This document shows positions 56,049 to 64,000 of a DNA stretch of 64,000 nt, piece after piece. Made by a program: the position numbers and the translations under genes. This stretch comes from Gilvimarinus agarilyticus (GTDB lineage Bacteria; Pseudomonadota; Gammaproteobacteria; Pseudomonadales; Cellvibrionaceae), in the NCBI RefSeq assembly GCF_000832015.1, contig NZ_JXCJ01000001.1:2387003-2451002 (forward strand), read 5' to 3'. How positions within the stretch are numbered: position 1 is the stretch's first letter; each line of letters starts with the position of its first letter. The notes under the pieces were generated by a model. The model searched no databases and was not told the origin of the DNA. It saw nothing but the letters and a program-made list of their open reading frames with translations.

Positions 56049-56684
56049 ATGTCCTACCCGCAATCAGATCGTAATTCGCAAGAGATCACCGCCAGCGGCT
56101 TGGTGCCAATGGTTGTCGAGCAAACCGCCCGGGGAGAGCGTTCTTACGATATTTATTCGCGCCTATTGAAAGAGCGCGTCATCTTTCTTACCGGTCAGGT
56201 AGAAGATTACATGGCCAATCTGGTCTGTGCTCAGCTGCTGTTTCTTGAGGCTGAAAACCCCGATAAAGATATTCACCTTTACATTAACTCGCCCGGTGGC
56301 TCTGTTACGGCGGGTATGTCCATCTACGATACCATGCAGTTTATTAAACCCGATGTCAGCACCATGTGCATGGGGCAAGCCTGCTCGATGGGGGCCTTCT
56401 TATTGGCTTCTGGTGCCGAGGGTAAACGTCACTGTCTGCCCAACTCGCGGGTTATGATTCACCAGCCAAGTGGCGGGGCCCAGGGTCAGGCGTCCGATAT
56501 CCATATTCACGCCCAGGAGATCCTCAAGATCCGCAAGCGCCTGAATGAGATTTTGGCCAATCACACCGGCCAAACATTGGATCAAATTGAGCTGGATACC
56601 GAGCGCGACAAGTTTATGTCGGCCGATGAGGCTAAAGAGTACGGCATTGTTGACTCAGTGGTGTCGTCGCGGGTTGAGGCGTAG
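56049..56684 (+). CDS. clpP: ATP-dependent Clp protease proteolytic subunit
   Basis: Serine peptidase that forms the two-ring degradation chamber, fed by ClpX or ClpA. The 211-residue protein has Ser113 in [11 protein letters not shown], His138 in VMIHQPSGG and a downstream Asp, the catalytic triad, plus the [11 protein letters not shown] loop. Twenty or so N-terminal residues precede the mature start and are probably self-cleaved. AGAAGG precedes the ATG. clpX follows 111 bp later. Confidence 0.98.
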   Translation: MSYPQSDRNSQEITASGLVPMVVEQTARGERSYDIYSRLLKERVIFLTGQVEDYMANLVCAQLLFLEAENPDKDIHLYINSPGGSVTAGMSIYDTMQFIKPDVSTMCMGQACSMGAFLLASGAEGKRHCLPNSRVMIHQPSGGAQGQASDIHIHAQEILKIRKRLNEILANHTGQTLDQIELDTERDKFMSADEAKEYGIVDSVVSSRVEA

Positions 56685-56795
56685 TTCGCCCCGTTAGAAT
56701 ACTGGAGCTCCCAGGGTCGATTTGACCCCGAGGGCTTGAAAATTTAGGGTAAAGACTGCATCTTTACTCCATAGGTTAAGAATGGGAGTGGTTTA

Positions 56796-58097
56796 ATGAC
56801 CGATCACACCGGTGATAGCGGCGACAAAAACGGCAAACTTTTGTATTGCTCGTTTTGCGGTAAAAGCCAGCACGAGGTTCGCAAGTTGATTGCGGGCCCG
56901 TCTGTGTTTATATGTGACGAGTGTGTCGATCTTTGTAATGACATCATTCGCGAAGAAATCCAAGAAACCGCGACTGAAGGGCAATCAGAGAAGCTGCCCA
57001 AGCCTGCTGAGATATCCGGCATTTTGGATCAGTATGTTATTGGTCAGCAGCGCGCTAAAAAAGTACTGGCAGTCGCTGTATACAACCACTACAAGCGCTT
57101 GCGCGTAGGTGGGGCTAAAGGGAAGGACAAAGATTCTGTCGAACTGGGCAAAAGTAACATTTTGCTGGTTGGCCCAACCGGTAGCGGTAAAACCCTGCTC
57201 GCCGAGACGCTGGCTCGCCTGCTGAATGTACCCTTTACCATCGCGGATGCAACAACGCTCACCGAGGCGGGCTATGTTGGTGAAGATGTTGAAAATATCA
57301 TTCAGAAGCTGCTGCAAAAGTGCGATTACGACGTAGAAAAGGCCCAACAAGGCATCGTCTATATCGATGAAATCGACAAAATCTCGCGCAAATCGGACAA
57401 CCCGTCTATTACTCGTGATGTTTCCGGTGAGGGCGTGCAGCAAGCACTTCTTAAGCTCATCGAAGGCACGGTGGCGTCTGTACCTCCTCAGGGGGGGCGT
57501 AAGCACCCGCAGCAGGAGTTTCTGCAAGTTGATACCGGCAATATCCTGTTTATTTGTGGCGGTGCGTTTGCCGGGCTCGATAAGGTTATTCGGGATCGCT
57601 CGGAGCGTGGCGGTATCGGTTTTGGCGCTGAAGTCAAAAGTAAGAACGATGACAAGAGCTTTGGCGACACTCTGCACGAGTTAGAGCCAGAAGATTTGGT
57701 TCGTTACGGGCTTATCCCCGAGTTTGTCGGCCGCTTGCCGGTTATTGCAACTCTCGATGAGCTGGACAGTGAAGCGCTGGTTGAGATTTTGGCGGCCCCT
57801 AAAAACGCCTTAACCAAACAGTATCAACGTCTGTTTGAGATGGAAGATGTCGAGCTGGACTTCCGTCGCGATGCGCTTGAGGCAGTAGCCCAAAAGGCGA
57901 TGGATCGTAAAACCGGTGCCCGTGGTCTGCGCTCTATTATGGAGTCGGTGCTGCTGGATACTATGTATCGCATTCCATCAGAGGAAAACGTTAAGAAAGT
58001 GGTTGTTGACGAAAGCGTCATTAAAGGAGAGTCAGAGCCTTTATTGGTGTATGAGAATCAGGAACCAGCGCCCAGCAAGGTCGCAAAAGAAGACTAA
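56796..58097 (+). CDS. clpX: Clp protease ATP-binding subunit ClpX
   Basis: AAA+ unfoldase delivering substrates to ClpP. The 433-residue protein has an N-terminal zinc-binding domain with Cys18, Cys21, Cys40 and Cys43, Walker A GPTGSGKT (about 123-130), the pore loop GYVGEDVEN, Walker B VYIDEIDK, and the ClpP-binding IGF-type loop region (here in the [12 protein letters not shown] segment). It ends 25 bp before a strong terminator, so lon is separately transcribed. Confidence 0.98.
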   Translation: MTDHTGDSGDKNGKLLYCSFCGKSQHEVRKLIAGPSVFICDECVDLCNDIIREEIQETATEGQSEKLPKPAEISGILDQYVIGQQRAKKVLAVAVYNHYKRLRVGGAKGKDKDSVELGKSNILLVGPTGSGKTLLAETLARLLNVPFTIADATTLTEAGYVGEDVENIIQKLLQKCDYDVEKAQQGIVYIDEIDKISRKSDNPSITRDVSGEGVQQALLKLIEGTVASVPPQGGRKHPQQEFLQVDTGNILFICGGAFAGLDKVIRDRSERGGIGFGAEVKSKNDDKSFGDTLHELEPEDLVRYGLIPEFVGRLPVIATLDELDSEALVEILAAPKNALTKQYQRLFEMEDVELDFRRDALEAVAQKAMDRKTGARGLRSIMESVLLDTMYRIPSEENVKKVVVDESVIKGESEPLLVYENQEPAPSKVAKED

Positions 58098-58122
58098 ATA
58101 TTGGCAAAACTGCTGTAAAACT

Positions 58123-58161
58123 ACGCAAACAGGGTACTTTTAGTACCCTGTTTGCGTTTTT
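58123..58161 (+). terminator. Strong terminator between clpX and lon
   Basis: ACGCAAACAGGGTACT-TTT-AGTACCCTGTTTGCGT is a 16-bp perfect stem followed by TTTTAT. It closes the clpPX transcript and lies just before the lon promoter. Confidence 0.95.
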
Positions 58162-58173
58162 ATCCCTCTTCAT

Positions 58174-58202
58174 CTTGCAATTCGACCATCCCGACCCCAA
58201 TC
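58174..58202 (+). promoter_or_regulatory. Sigma-32-type heat-shock promoter of lon
   Basis: CTTGCAA (58174-58180), a 14-bp spacer and CCCCAATC (58195-58202). The sigma-32 consensus is CTTGAAA with CCCCAT-T about 13-15 bp apart; six of seven positions of the -35 and the C-run of the -10 match. It lies between the clpX terminator and lon, with a leader near 45 bases. lon is a known heat-shock gene. Confidence 0.75.
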
Positions 58203-58255
58203 TTAAGGTGTAAGGCTTATTAAGCCAGTTGTATTCAGACCATTAGGGGGTCTTT

Positions 58256-60670
58256 ATGGACCAGAATGAGCAAGTATCCAAGCACTCCGATTTACCCTTG
58301 TTGCCACTGCGCGATGTCGTGGTTTATCCGCATATGGTGATCCCTTTATTTGTAGGGAGGCAAAAGTCAATCGAAGCACTCGAGAGTGCCATGCGAGCTG
58401 ACAAGCAAATCGTGTTGGTTGCGCAAAAAAGCCCTGATAATGATGACCCTACGCCCTCTGACTTATATGAAGTGGGTACCCTTGCCACGATCCTGCAATT
58501 GCTAAAATTGCCTGACGGCACCGTCAAGGTGCTGGTAGAAGGTGGCGAGCGCGTATCTATCGATAACGCTGAAGAAGAGGATGGTCACTACCGGGTGGCG
58601 GTTAGTCTTTTTGATGAGCAGCCGCTTAGTACTGAAGATTCTGAGGCGCTTATAAAGGCAGCGCGAGATCATTTTGAGCAGTATGTGAGTTTGTCGCGAA
58701 AGGTGTCCTCTGAGGTGATGAGCTCTCTCAGCGGAATCGATAATCCGAGTCGTTTTGCCGATACGGTGGCGGCCCATATGGCACTAGAGCTTGAGCAAAA
58801 ACAGGCGGTGCTTGAGTTGGCGGGTGTGCGCGAGCGGATCGAACGCTTAATACAGCTGATGGATGGCCAGATAGATTTGTTGCAGGTCGAGAAGAAAATT
58901 CGCGGCCGTGTCAAAAAACAAATGGAAAAAAGCCAGCGTGAGTATTACCTGAACGAGCAGATGAAAGCGATTCAGAAAGAGCTGGGTGATATGGGCGAGG
59001 AGGTCAACGAAGTTGACGAGCTCGAACAAAAAATTGCCGATAGCGGTATGTCAGAGGAGGCACAAGAGAAAACCCGTGCTGAGCTTGGCAAGCTTAAAAT
59101 GATGTCGCCTATGTCTGCCGAAGCCTCGGTATTGCGCGCTTACATCGACTGGATGATTAAAGTGCCCTGGAAAAAGCGCAGCAAAGTGCGTCACGACCTG
59201 GCACGCGCCGAGGCCGTGCTCGAAAAAGATCATCACGGTCTGGAAGAAGTTAAAGAGCGTATTCTGGAATACCTCGCGGTGCAAAAGCGGGTCAAAAAAA
59301 TCAAAGGGCCAATTTTATGTTTGGTAGGCCCACCGGGCGTGGGTAAAACCTCGTTGGGTGAGTCCATCGCCCGGGCGACCAACCGAAAATTTGTCCGCAT
59401 GGCGCTAGGCGGCGTGCGTGATGAGGCTGAAATTCGCGGCCACCGCCGTACTTATATAGGCTCGTTGCCCGGCAAGTTGGTGCAAAAAATGGCGAAAGCT
59501 GGCGTAAAAAACCCGCTGTTTTTACTCGATGAAATCGACAAAATGGGTATGGATAATCGTGGCGATCCTGCTTCGGCGCTACTAGAGGTGCTGGATCCGG
59601 AACAAAACAACCATTTTAACGACCATTATCTCGAGGTCGATTACGACCTGTCGGATGTTATGTTTGTTTGTACTTCCAACTCGATGAACATACCGGGGCC
59701 GCTGCTGGACCGGATGGAGGTCATTCGTATACCGGGTTATACCGAAGACGAAAAGCTGAATATCGCTAAAAAATACCTGATTCCAAAGCAAATTAAAGCT
59801 AACGGCTTAAAAGATGGGGAAATGTCCGTCGACGATGACGTGATTCGTGACATTATCCGCTACTACACTCGTGAGGCGGGGGTACGTGGGTTGGATCGGG
59901 AGATCGCTAAGTTGGCCCGTAAGGTAGTCACCCGTCATGTGCGTGCCGCCAGCAAGCAAGCCGATACGATCTCGGTGGATGGCCTGGAGGATTTACTGGG
60001 TGTGCGTAAGTTCGACTTTGGCCGCGCCGAAAATGACGACCAAATAGGTCAGGTGACTGGCTTAGCCTGGACGCAGGTCGGGGGCGAGCTGTTGACCATC
60101 GAATCCACGGCGGTCAAAGGTAAAGGTCGGGTGGTTAAAACAGGCTCTTTGGGTGATGTGATGCAGGAGTCGATCCAGGCGGCGTTAACCGTAGTTCGGT
60201 CTCGGGCGCAAGTGCTTGGTGTGGCGCCTGATTACCATGAGAAAATGGATATTCATATTCATGTCCCCGAAGGTGCAACGCCCAAAGACGGTCCGAGTGC
60301 TGGGGTCGGGATGTGTACAGCGCTTGTTTCCGTGTTGACCTCGATCCCGGTTAAGGCTGACGTGGCCATGACCGGTGAGATTACGTTGCGCGGTGAAGTA
60401 CTGCGCATCGGCGGGCTTAAAGAAAAGCTGCTGGCGGCTCACCGCGGAGGTATTAAAACGGTGGTTATTCCGGCCGATAACGAACGCGACCTGAAAGAGA
60501 TACCGGATAATATTAAGGCTGACCTAACTATTTTGCCTGTCAAATGGATCGACGAAGTGTTGGAGGTTGCCTTGCAGCATACACCGACTCCTCTGACTGA
60601 CGAAGAATATAGGGCGTTGGAGCAAAAGGCTGAACAGTCTGAAAATGGCAGTCGGATTAACACCCACTAA
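58256..60670 (+). CDS. lon: ATP-dependent protease La (Lon)
   Basis: Cytosolic AAA+ serine protease degrading misfolded and regulatory proteins. The 804-residue protein has the N-terminal substrate domain ([23 protein letters not shown]), AAA+ Walker [10 protein letters not shown] and Walker [10 protein letters not shown], and the C-terminal protease domain with catalytic Ser in [11 protein letters not shown] and Lys in [17 protein letters not shown] lies upstream of the ATG. It follows the sigma-32-like promoter. The C-terminal tail after the protease domain is short and charged. Confidence 0.98.
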   Translation: MDQNEQVSKHSDLPLLPLRDVVVYPHMVIPLFVGRQKSIEALESAMRADKQIVLVAQKSPDNDDPTPSDLYEVGTLATILQLLKLPDGTVKVLVEGGERVSIDNAEEEDGHYRVAVSLFDEQPLSTEDSEALIKAARDHFEQYVSLSRKVSSEVMSSLSGIDNPSRFADTVAAHMALELEQKQAVLELAGVRERIERLIQLMDGQIDLLQVEKKIRGRVKKQMEKSQREYYLNEQMKAIQKELGDMGEEVNEVDELEQKIADSGMSEEAQEKTRAELGKLKMMSPMSAEASVLRAYIDWMIKVPWKKRSKVRHDLARAEAVLEKDHHGLEEVKERILEYLAVQKRVKKIKGPILCLVGPPGVGKTSLGESIARATNRKFVRMALGGVRDEAEIRGHRRTYIGSLPGKLVQKMAKAGVKNPLFLLDEIDKMGMDNRGDPASALLEVLDPEQNNHFNDHYLEVDYDLSDVMFVCTSNSMNIPGPLLDRMEVIRIPGYTEDEKLNIAKKYLIPKQIKANGLKDGEMSVDDDVIRDIIRYYTREAGVRGLDREIAKLARKVVTRHVRAASKQADTISVDGLEDLLGVRKFDFGRAENDDQIGQVTGLAWTQVGGELLTIESTAVKGKGRVVKTGSLGDVMQESIQAALTVVRSRAQVLGVAPDYHEKMDIHIHVPEGATPKDGPSAGVGMCTALVSVLTSIPVKADVAMTGEITLRGEVLRIGGLKEKLLAAHRGGIKTVVIPADNERDLKEIPDNIKADLTILPVKWIDEVLEVALQHTPTPLTDEEYRALEQKAEQSENGSRINTH

Positions 60671-60810
60671 GCCGTTCGGGGCCGTGATCTGTCTGTTACT
60701 TTGAGTAACCTGCAGTGTTCCGTCTGGGCGTCAGCATACGGTTGTGGTGGCGCTTTTGTTCAAATAGCAGGCAAATCTGCGATAGTTACAACGATTGTCG
60801 CAGACCAGCC

Positions 60811-60839
60811 TTGACCCAACCGAAGCCACTTGGTATAAA
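60811..60839 (+). promoter_or_regulatory. Sigma-70 promoter of hupB
   Basis: TTGACC (60811-60816) and TATAAA (60834-60839) with a 17-bp spacer: five of six positions each. Expected start near 60846, giving a leader of about 112 bases to the GTG at 60958. This lies in the 287-bp gap between lon and hupB, in which I see no other feature. Confidence 0.75.
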
Positions 60840-60957
60840 TCGCAATTCAACGCAGATGGTGGTGCAAGACTGAGTGCCGAGAGTCATTGGTGCCATTATC
60901 AAAAAGCACCGCACAACTATAAACGCTAGTTCTGGAAATTTATTAAAGGGGTTTAAC

Positions 60958-61230
60958 GTGAATAAAACTGAGCTGATCGAATCCATTGCCGCATCTGCGG
61001 ATATCTCTAAAGCTGCAGCAGGACGTGCATTGGATGCCGTCGTTGATGGCGTTACCGATTCACTGAAAAAAGGTGACCAAGTTGTGCTGGTAGGATTCGG
61101 TACTTTTTCTGTAAAAGATCGTGCCGCTCGTACTGGTCGTAACCCACAGACTGGTGCTGAAATTCAGATTGCCGCTGCTAAAGTGCCTAGCTTTAAAGCC
61201 GGTAAAGCTCTGAAAGACGCTGTTAATTAA
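60958..61230 (+). CDS. hupB: DNA-binding protein HU-beta
   Basis: Histone-like nucleoid protein that bends DNA without sequence preference. The start is GTG at 60958 with AAAGGGG upstream, giving exactly 90 residues, the standard HU length ([20 protein letters not shown]). A longer frame from 60874 adds 28 residues unlike the family and is rejected. The DNA-binding arm is [22 protein letters not shown]. Position after lon and before ppiD is the conserved one and identifies it as HupB. Confidence 0.97.
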   Translation: MNKTELIESIAASADISKAAAGRALDAVVDGVTDSLKKGDQVVLVGFGTFSVKDRAARTGRNPQTGAEIQIAAAKVPSFKAGKALKDAVN

Positions 61231-61289
61231 GCTCAGTTGTTGGTTTAATCGAAGCCAAGTTAGTGTTTTAAAATAAGCATTAATGCTTA

Positions 61290-61317
61290 AAAGGCGCATC
61301 CCAGATGCGCCTTTTTT
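61290..61317 (+). terminator. Terminator after hupB
   Basis: AGGCGCATC-CCA-GATGCGCCT with a 9-bp stem followed by six T. Just upstream is a second perfect palindrome, AAGCATTAATGCTT (61275-61288), which could form an additional small hairpin. Confidence 0.93.
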
Positions 61318-61358
61318 GTGTATAGATATTTAAACTGCCCCCTGTTCAGGAGCTGGAC

Positions 61359-63221
61359 ATGTTACAAACAATGCGTGATAACTCGAAGGGAGTTGTCGCC
61401 GGAATTTTAGTTGGCCTGCTGGTCATTATCTTTGCCCTGTCTGGGGCCGAGGCGCTATTTTCGTCTAATAATACGGCGCAAACGGTGTTGACCATTAACG
61501 GTCAGGATATTACTGAGACTGAAGTTTCCCGCGCTATCGAACAGCAAAAGCAGCAGCTCCGCAGTCGCTTTGGCGACTCGGTGCCAGAGGACTTTCTCAG
61601 CAATGAAAACCTGCGGGAGCCGGCGATTGAAAACCTGATTCGCCGTACCTTGCTTACCCAAGCAGCTGCAGATGCAGGCATGACGGTTTCTGACGCCCGC
61701 CTTAACGGTGTCATTACGTCAATTCCTGCCTTTCAGAATCTTGAAGGTCAGTTTGATCCGGCGCGTTATCAGCAATCGCTGCGTATGCTGGCTTACACCC
61801 CGGCGTCTTACAAGCGCGAATTAACTCGCGACCTTACCGTTAATCAGTTGGCGAGTGGCGTGTCGGACAGCAACTTTGTCACCGACGCCGAGCTAGAGCA
61901 CCTTGTTAATCTCAATTTTCAGACGCGAGACTTTAGTTTTGCTACGTTAAGCGCTGAAAAACTGATGGAGGCTGTCGAGGTTAGCGATGAGGAAATCGAA
62001 CAGTTTTATCAACAAAACAGCGAGCGCTTTACCGTGCCAGAAATGGTTACGGTCGAGTATATCGATCTCAGTGTTGATCAGCTGGCTGACGAGCAGCAAA
62101 TTGATGAGGCGCGGTTGCGTCAGCAGTACGAGGAGAACATCGAAGATTTTGCTCCTTCAGTTGAGCGACACGCCGCTCACATCCTGCTAGAGGAGCCAAG
62201 CGACGAGCTGATTGCACAAGTGCAAGGCAAAATTGACAGTGGTGTTGATTTTTCTGAGTTAGCTGCCGAGTACTCTGACGACTTGGGTTCAAAAGACAGT
62301 GGTGGTGATTTGGGCATCTCGTCGGGCGATGCGTTTCCCGAAGAGTTTGAAGATGCTCTGGCCAGCTTGAGTGTTGGGGAGGTCTCGGCGCCGGTTGAAA
62401 CCGACTCGGGCACGCACTTCATCAAATTGCTGGATGAGACCGGCGGCGAGCCTACCAGTTTTGCCGAGCAGCGCGATCAGTTAGCTCAGCAGGCTAGGCG
62501 TGCAGGGGCCGAGGCACGCTTTATTGAGCTGCTGAGTGAGCTTGAAGACTTATCTTACAATGCGGAGAGCCTCGCCAACGTTGCCCAGCAGCTGAACCTT
62601 GCGGTGGCTCAGAGCGAGCCTTTTGCACGCAGTGGTGGAAGCGGTATCAGCGCGTTTCCCGCAGTGGCAAAAGCGTCATTTGGCGAAGAGGTATTAACCC
62701 ATGGTAATGCCAGTGAGGTTATTGAACTCGCCCCCGATCGTGTAGTGGTTGTTAAAAAGATTGCCCACGAGCCAAGCTTTGTTCGCCCAATGGCTGACGT
62801 AAGCGATGAAATTGCCATGACTTTGCGCGAACAGAAAGCCGCAGCACAGCTCGCTGAAAAAGGCGAAGCTCTGCAGCAGCGCCTAGAGGCCGGAGCTAGC
62901 TTTACCGAGTTAGCGGAGTCCGAAGGTCTGGAGGTTACCTCGTTAGAGGCCGTCGAGCGCAGCAATATGGAGCAGCCGCGTGCCGTTGTTGAGTTTGCCT
63001 TTGGTATGGCTCGACCATCAAGTGGTAGCACTACCGTTGATGGATTTGGCGCCAGCGGTGAGTACACCGTGCTTGAGCTCAGTGCCGTAAACTTGCCGGA
63101 GCAAAGCCTTCCTGAGGTAGAGAAGCCGGCGTTGGTCGAAAGTCTGGCTAATTTGTTGGGTAGCGCAGATTTTGCCTCCTATCAGCAATACCTGGAAGAT
63201 ACAGCTGATATTGAGCGCTAG
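61359..63221 (+). CDS. ppiD: Peptidyl-prolyl isomerase / periplasmic chaperone PpiD
   Basis: Inner-membrane-anchored chaperone facing the periplasm that meets proteins leaving the Sec translocon. The 620-residue protein has one N-terminal transmembrane helix (about 12-33, GVVAGILVGLLVIIFALSG), a SurA-like N-terminal domain, a parvulin domain (about 265-355, RHAAHILLEEPSDELIAQ, then DLGSKDSGGDLG) and a C-terminal helical part. Only the parvulin fold is certain; many PpiD parvulin domains lack isomerase activity. CAGGAG lies before the ATG. Confidence 0.96.
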   Translation: MLQTMRDNSKGVVAGILVGLLVIIFALSGAEALFSSNNTAQTVLTINGQDITETEVSRAIEQQKQQLRSRFGDSVPEDFLSNENLREPAIENLIRRTLLTQAAADAGMTVSDARLNGVITSIPAFQNLEGQFDPARYQQSLRMLAYTPASYKRELTRDLTVNQLASGVSDSNFVTDAELEHLVNLNFQTRDFSFATLSAEKLMEAVEVSDEEIEQFYQQNSERFTVPEMVTVEYIDLSVDQLADEQQIDEARLRQQYEENIEDFAPSVERHAAHILLEEPSDELIAQVQGKIDSGVDFSELAAEYSDDLGSKDSGGDLGISSGDAFPEEFEDALASLSVGEVSAPVETDSGTHFIKLLDETGGEPTSFAEQRDQLAQQARRAGAEARFIELLSELEDLSYNAESLANVAQQLNLAVAQSEPFARSGGSGISAFPAVAKASFGEEVLTHGNASEVIELAPDRVVVVKKIAHEPSFVRPMADVSDEIAMTLREQKAAAQLAEKGEALQQRLEAGASFTELAESEGLEVTSLEAVERSNMEQPRAVVEFAFGMARPSSGSTTVDGFGASGEYTVLELSAVNLPEQSLPEVEKPALVESLANLLGSADFASYQQYLEDTADIER

Positions 63222-63240
63222 GGCGCTCGCCAAGGCAATA

Positions 63241-63269
63241 AAAAAGCCGACCTCAGGGTCGGCTTTTTT
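63241..63269. terminator. Terminator between ppiD and GGDEF gene
   Basis: AGCCGACC-TCAG-GGTCGGCT with an A-run before and six T after; it can stop both ppiD and the convergent diguanylate cyclase gene, which ends at 63326. Confidence 0.92.
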
Positions 63270-63325
63270 GTGGGAGGCTCTTTATTAATGGAGGGGGCGA
63301 GAGCGCTTAAATTGGATATAGGGGG

Positions 63326-64000
63326 TTAGTGGTTGATGTGAGAGCGATTTCGGCCGTGCTCTTTACAGTAATATAAAGCTTTGTCAGCCCCCTCTATCCA
63401 GTGCTGTGTCGAACTGATGGCCTCGTTAAGCTGCTGAATACCAAGGCTTATGGTGATTTTAACGTCAGTGGTGGAAGTTGTGATCACTTGATTGGCCACT
63501 GATTGTCGCAATCGCTCGGCAAACTCCAGTGCACCCTCATCGTCGGTATTGGTTAAAATCACGCCAAACTCCTCGCCGCCATAGCGCCCGGCGATATCGG
63601 TTTCACGTAGCTGCTCCCGTAAGCACTCGCTGACACGCCGAATGACCTCGTCGCCCACGGTGTGGCCGTAGGTGTCGTTAACCACCTTAAAGTGGTCAAT
63701 ATCAAACAGCACTAAGCTGCAGGGGATGTGGTAGCGATCGTAGCGTTTGTATTCTTGAGTCAGGCAGTGCTCCCAGTGACCGCGGTTGTACAGCGACGTT
63801 AAGTGATCGATGCGGCTTAGCCCCTGCAGGCGGCGGTTGGCGTCGATTTGTGCCAGCTTATTCATGGCCGTGTCGGTAACGTCGTAAACGATCAGACAGA
63901 TATGCTCTACCTCGCCGTGAGTGTCCAGCAAGGGGATGATGGTTGTATTTTGGTACATATAGCCGGCGCTACCGGTAATAGGGCGGTAGTGAGGAAAGCG
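63326..64000 (-). CDS. PAS-GGDEF diguanylate cyclase, 5' part cut by window edge
   Basis: The reading frame is still open at the last base of the window, with no stop upstream of the internal ATG at 63958, so the gene continues beyond 64000. The visible 224 codons begin in a PAS/PAC tail (HYRPITGSAGYMYQNTTI, LLDTHGEVEHICLIVYDVTD) and continue with a GGDEF domain: LTSLYNRGHWEH, LFDIDHFKVVNDTYGH, and GGEEF. The inhibitory I-site RETD lies five residues before GGEEF. This makes it an active, product-inhibited cyclic di-GMP synthase with a sensor region, convergent with ppiD. Confidence 0.9.
   Translation of the reverse strand, partial: RFPHYRPITGSAGYMYQNTTIIPLLDTHGEVEHICLIVYDVTDTAMNKLAQIDANRRLQGLSRIDHLTSLYNRGHWEHCLTQEYKRYDRYHIPCSLVLFDIDHFKVVNDTYGHTVGDEVIRRVSECLREQLRETDIAGRYGGEEFGVILTNTDDEGALEFAERLRQSVANQVITTSTTDVKITISLGIQQLNEAISSTQHWIEGADKALYYCKEHGRNRSHINH

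Noticed and set aside
56985-57677. 230-residue minus-strand frame under clpX
   Set aside because: Antisense shadow of clpX with no family features.

Overview
The window is a stretch of gammaproteobacterial chromosome, mostly core housekeeping genes. Its gene order resembles pseudomonads (rne-rluC-HAD-maf-yceD-rpmF-plsX-fabD-fabG-acpP-fabF-pabC-mltG; yccA-tusDCB-tusE; glnS-cysS; tig-clpP-clpX-lon-hupB-ppiD). A polyserine linker in a surface lipoprotein (12808-14532) points towards the Cellvibrionales (Saccharophagus/Teredinibacter/Cellvibrio relatives). That family placement is inference; the gammaproteobacterial placement is firm. I saw no phage, transposase, plasmid or CRISPR signature.

Layout. 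1-3.7 kb: a REP-like palindromic repeat, fumC and uvrB. 3.7-7.1 kb: a PP2C phosphatase and a transmembrane Ser/Thr kinase with a PEGA plus formylglycine-enzyme-like outer region, read as one phospho-signalling unit. 7.4-11.2 kb: an M16C peptidase, a DTW-domain tRNA enzyme and a GIY-YIG protein on the minus strand. 11.3-12.6 kb: cmoM, overlapping at its 3' end with a membrane J-domain protein. 12.8-15.1 kb: two unfamiliar lipoproteins, one a probable zinc protease. 15.2-18.4 kb: agmatine-to-putrescine genes aguA-aguB, followed by a diguanylate cyclase and bcp. 18.7-24.6 kb: an AraC-type regulator, an isolated yajC, a D-cysteine desulfhydrase-like enzyme, an AGCS symporter, tusDCBE, a Bax-inhibitor-family protein and tRNA-Ser(UGA).

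24.7-38.6 kb: rne and rluC diverge from a 722-bp gap, followed by the ribosome/fatty-acid cluster up to mltG. 38.6-46.4 kb: glnS, cysS, an exported rhodanese, a small membrane protein, corB-like and ypjD genes, and ffh. 46.5-54.3 kb: a META lipoprotein, malic enzyme, an XRE-cupin regulator, fadBA and a phosphomannose-isomerase-like cupin protein of unknown role. 54.4-63.3 kb: tRNA-Leu(UAG) and the protein-quality-control block tig, clpP, clpX, lon, hupB, ppiD, with a sigma-32-like promoter before lon. The window ends inside a PAS-GGDEF gene on the minus strand.

All calls come from reading the sequence and translations; no database search was run. Several starts were moved from the longest open frame to the start supported by a ribosome binding site or by the family's usual N-terminus. 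The least ordinary loci are the kinase/phosphatase pair with its cysteine-less FGE-like domain, the polyserine HEWGH lipoprotein with its neighbour, the diguanylate cyclase behind aguAB, the terminator abutting the tusD start, the probable leaderless yceD transcript and the PMI-like cupin protein.
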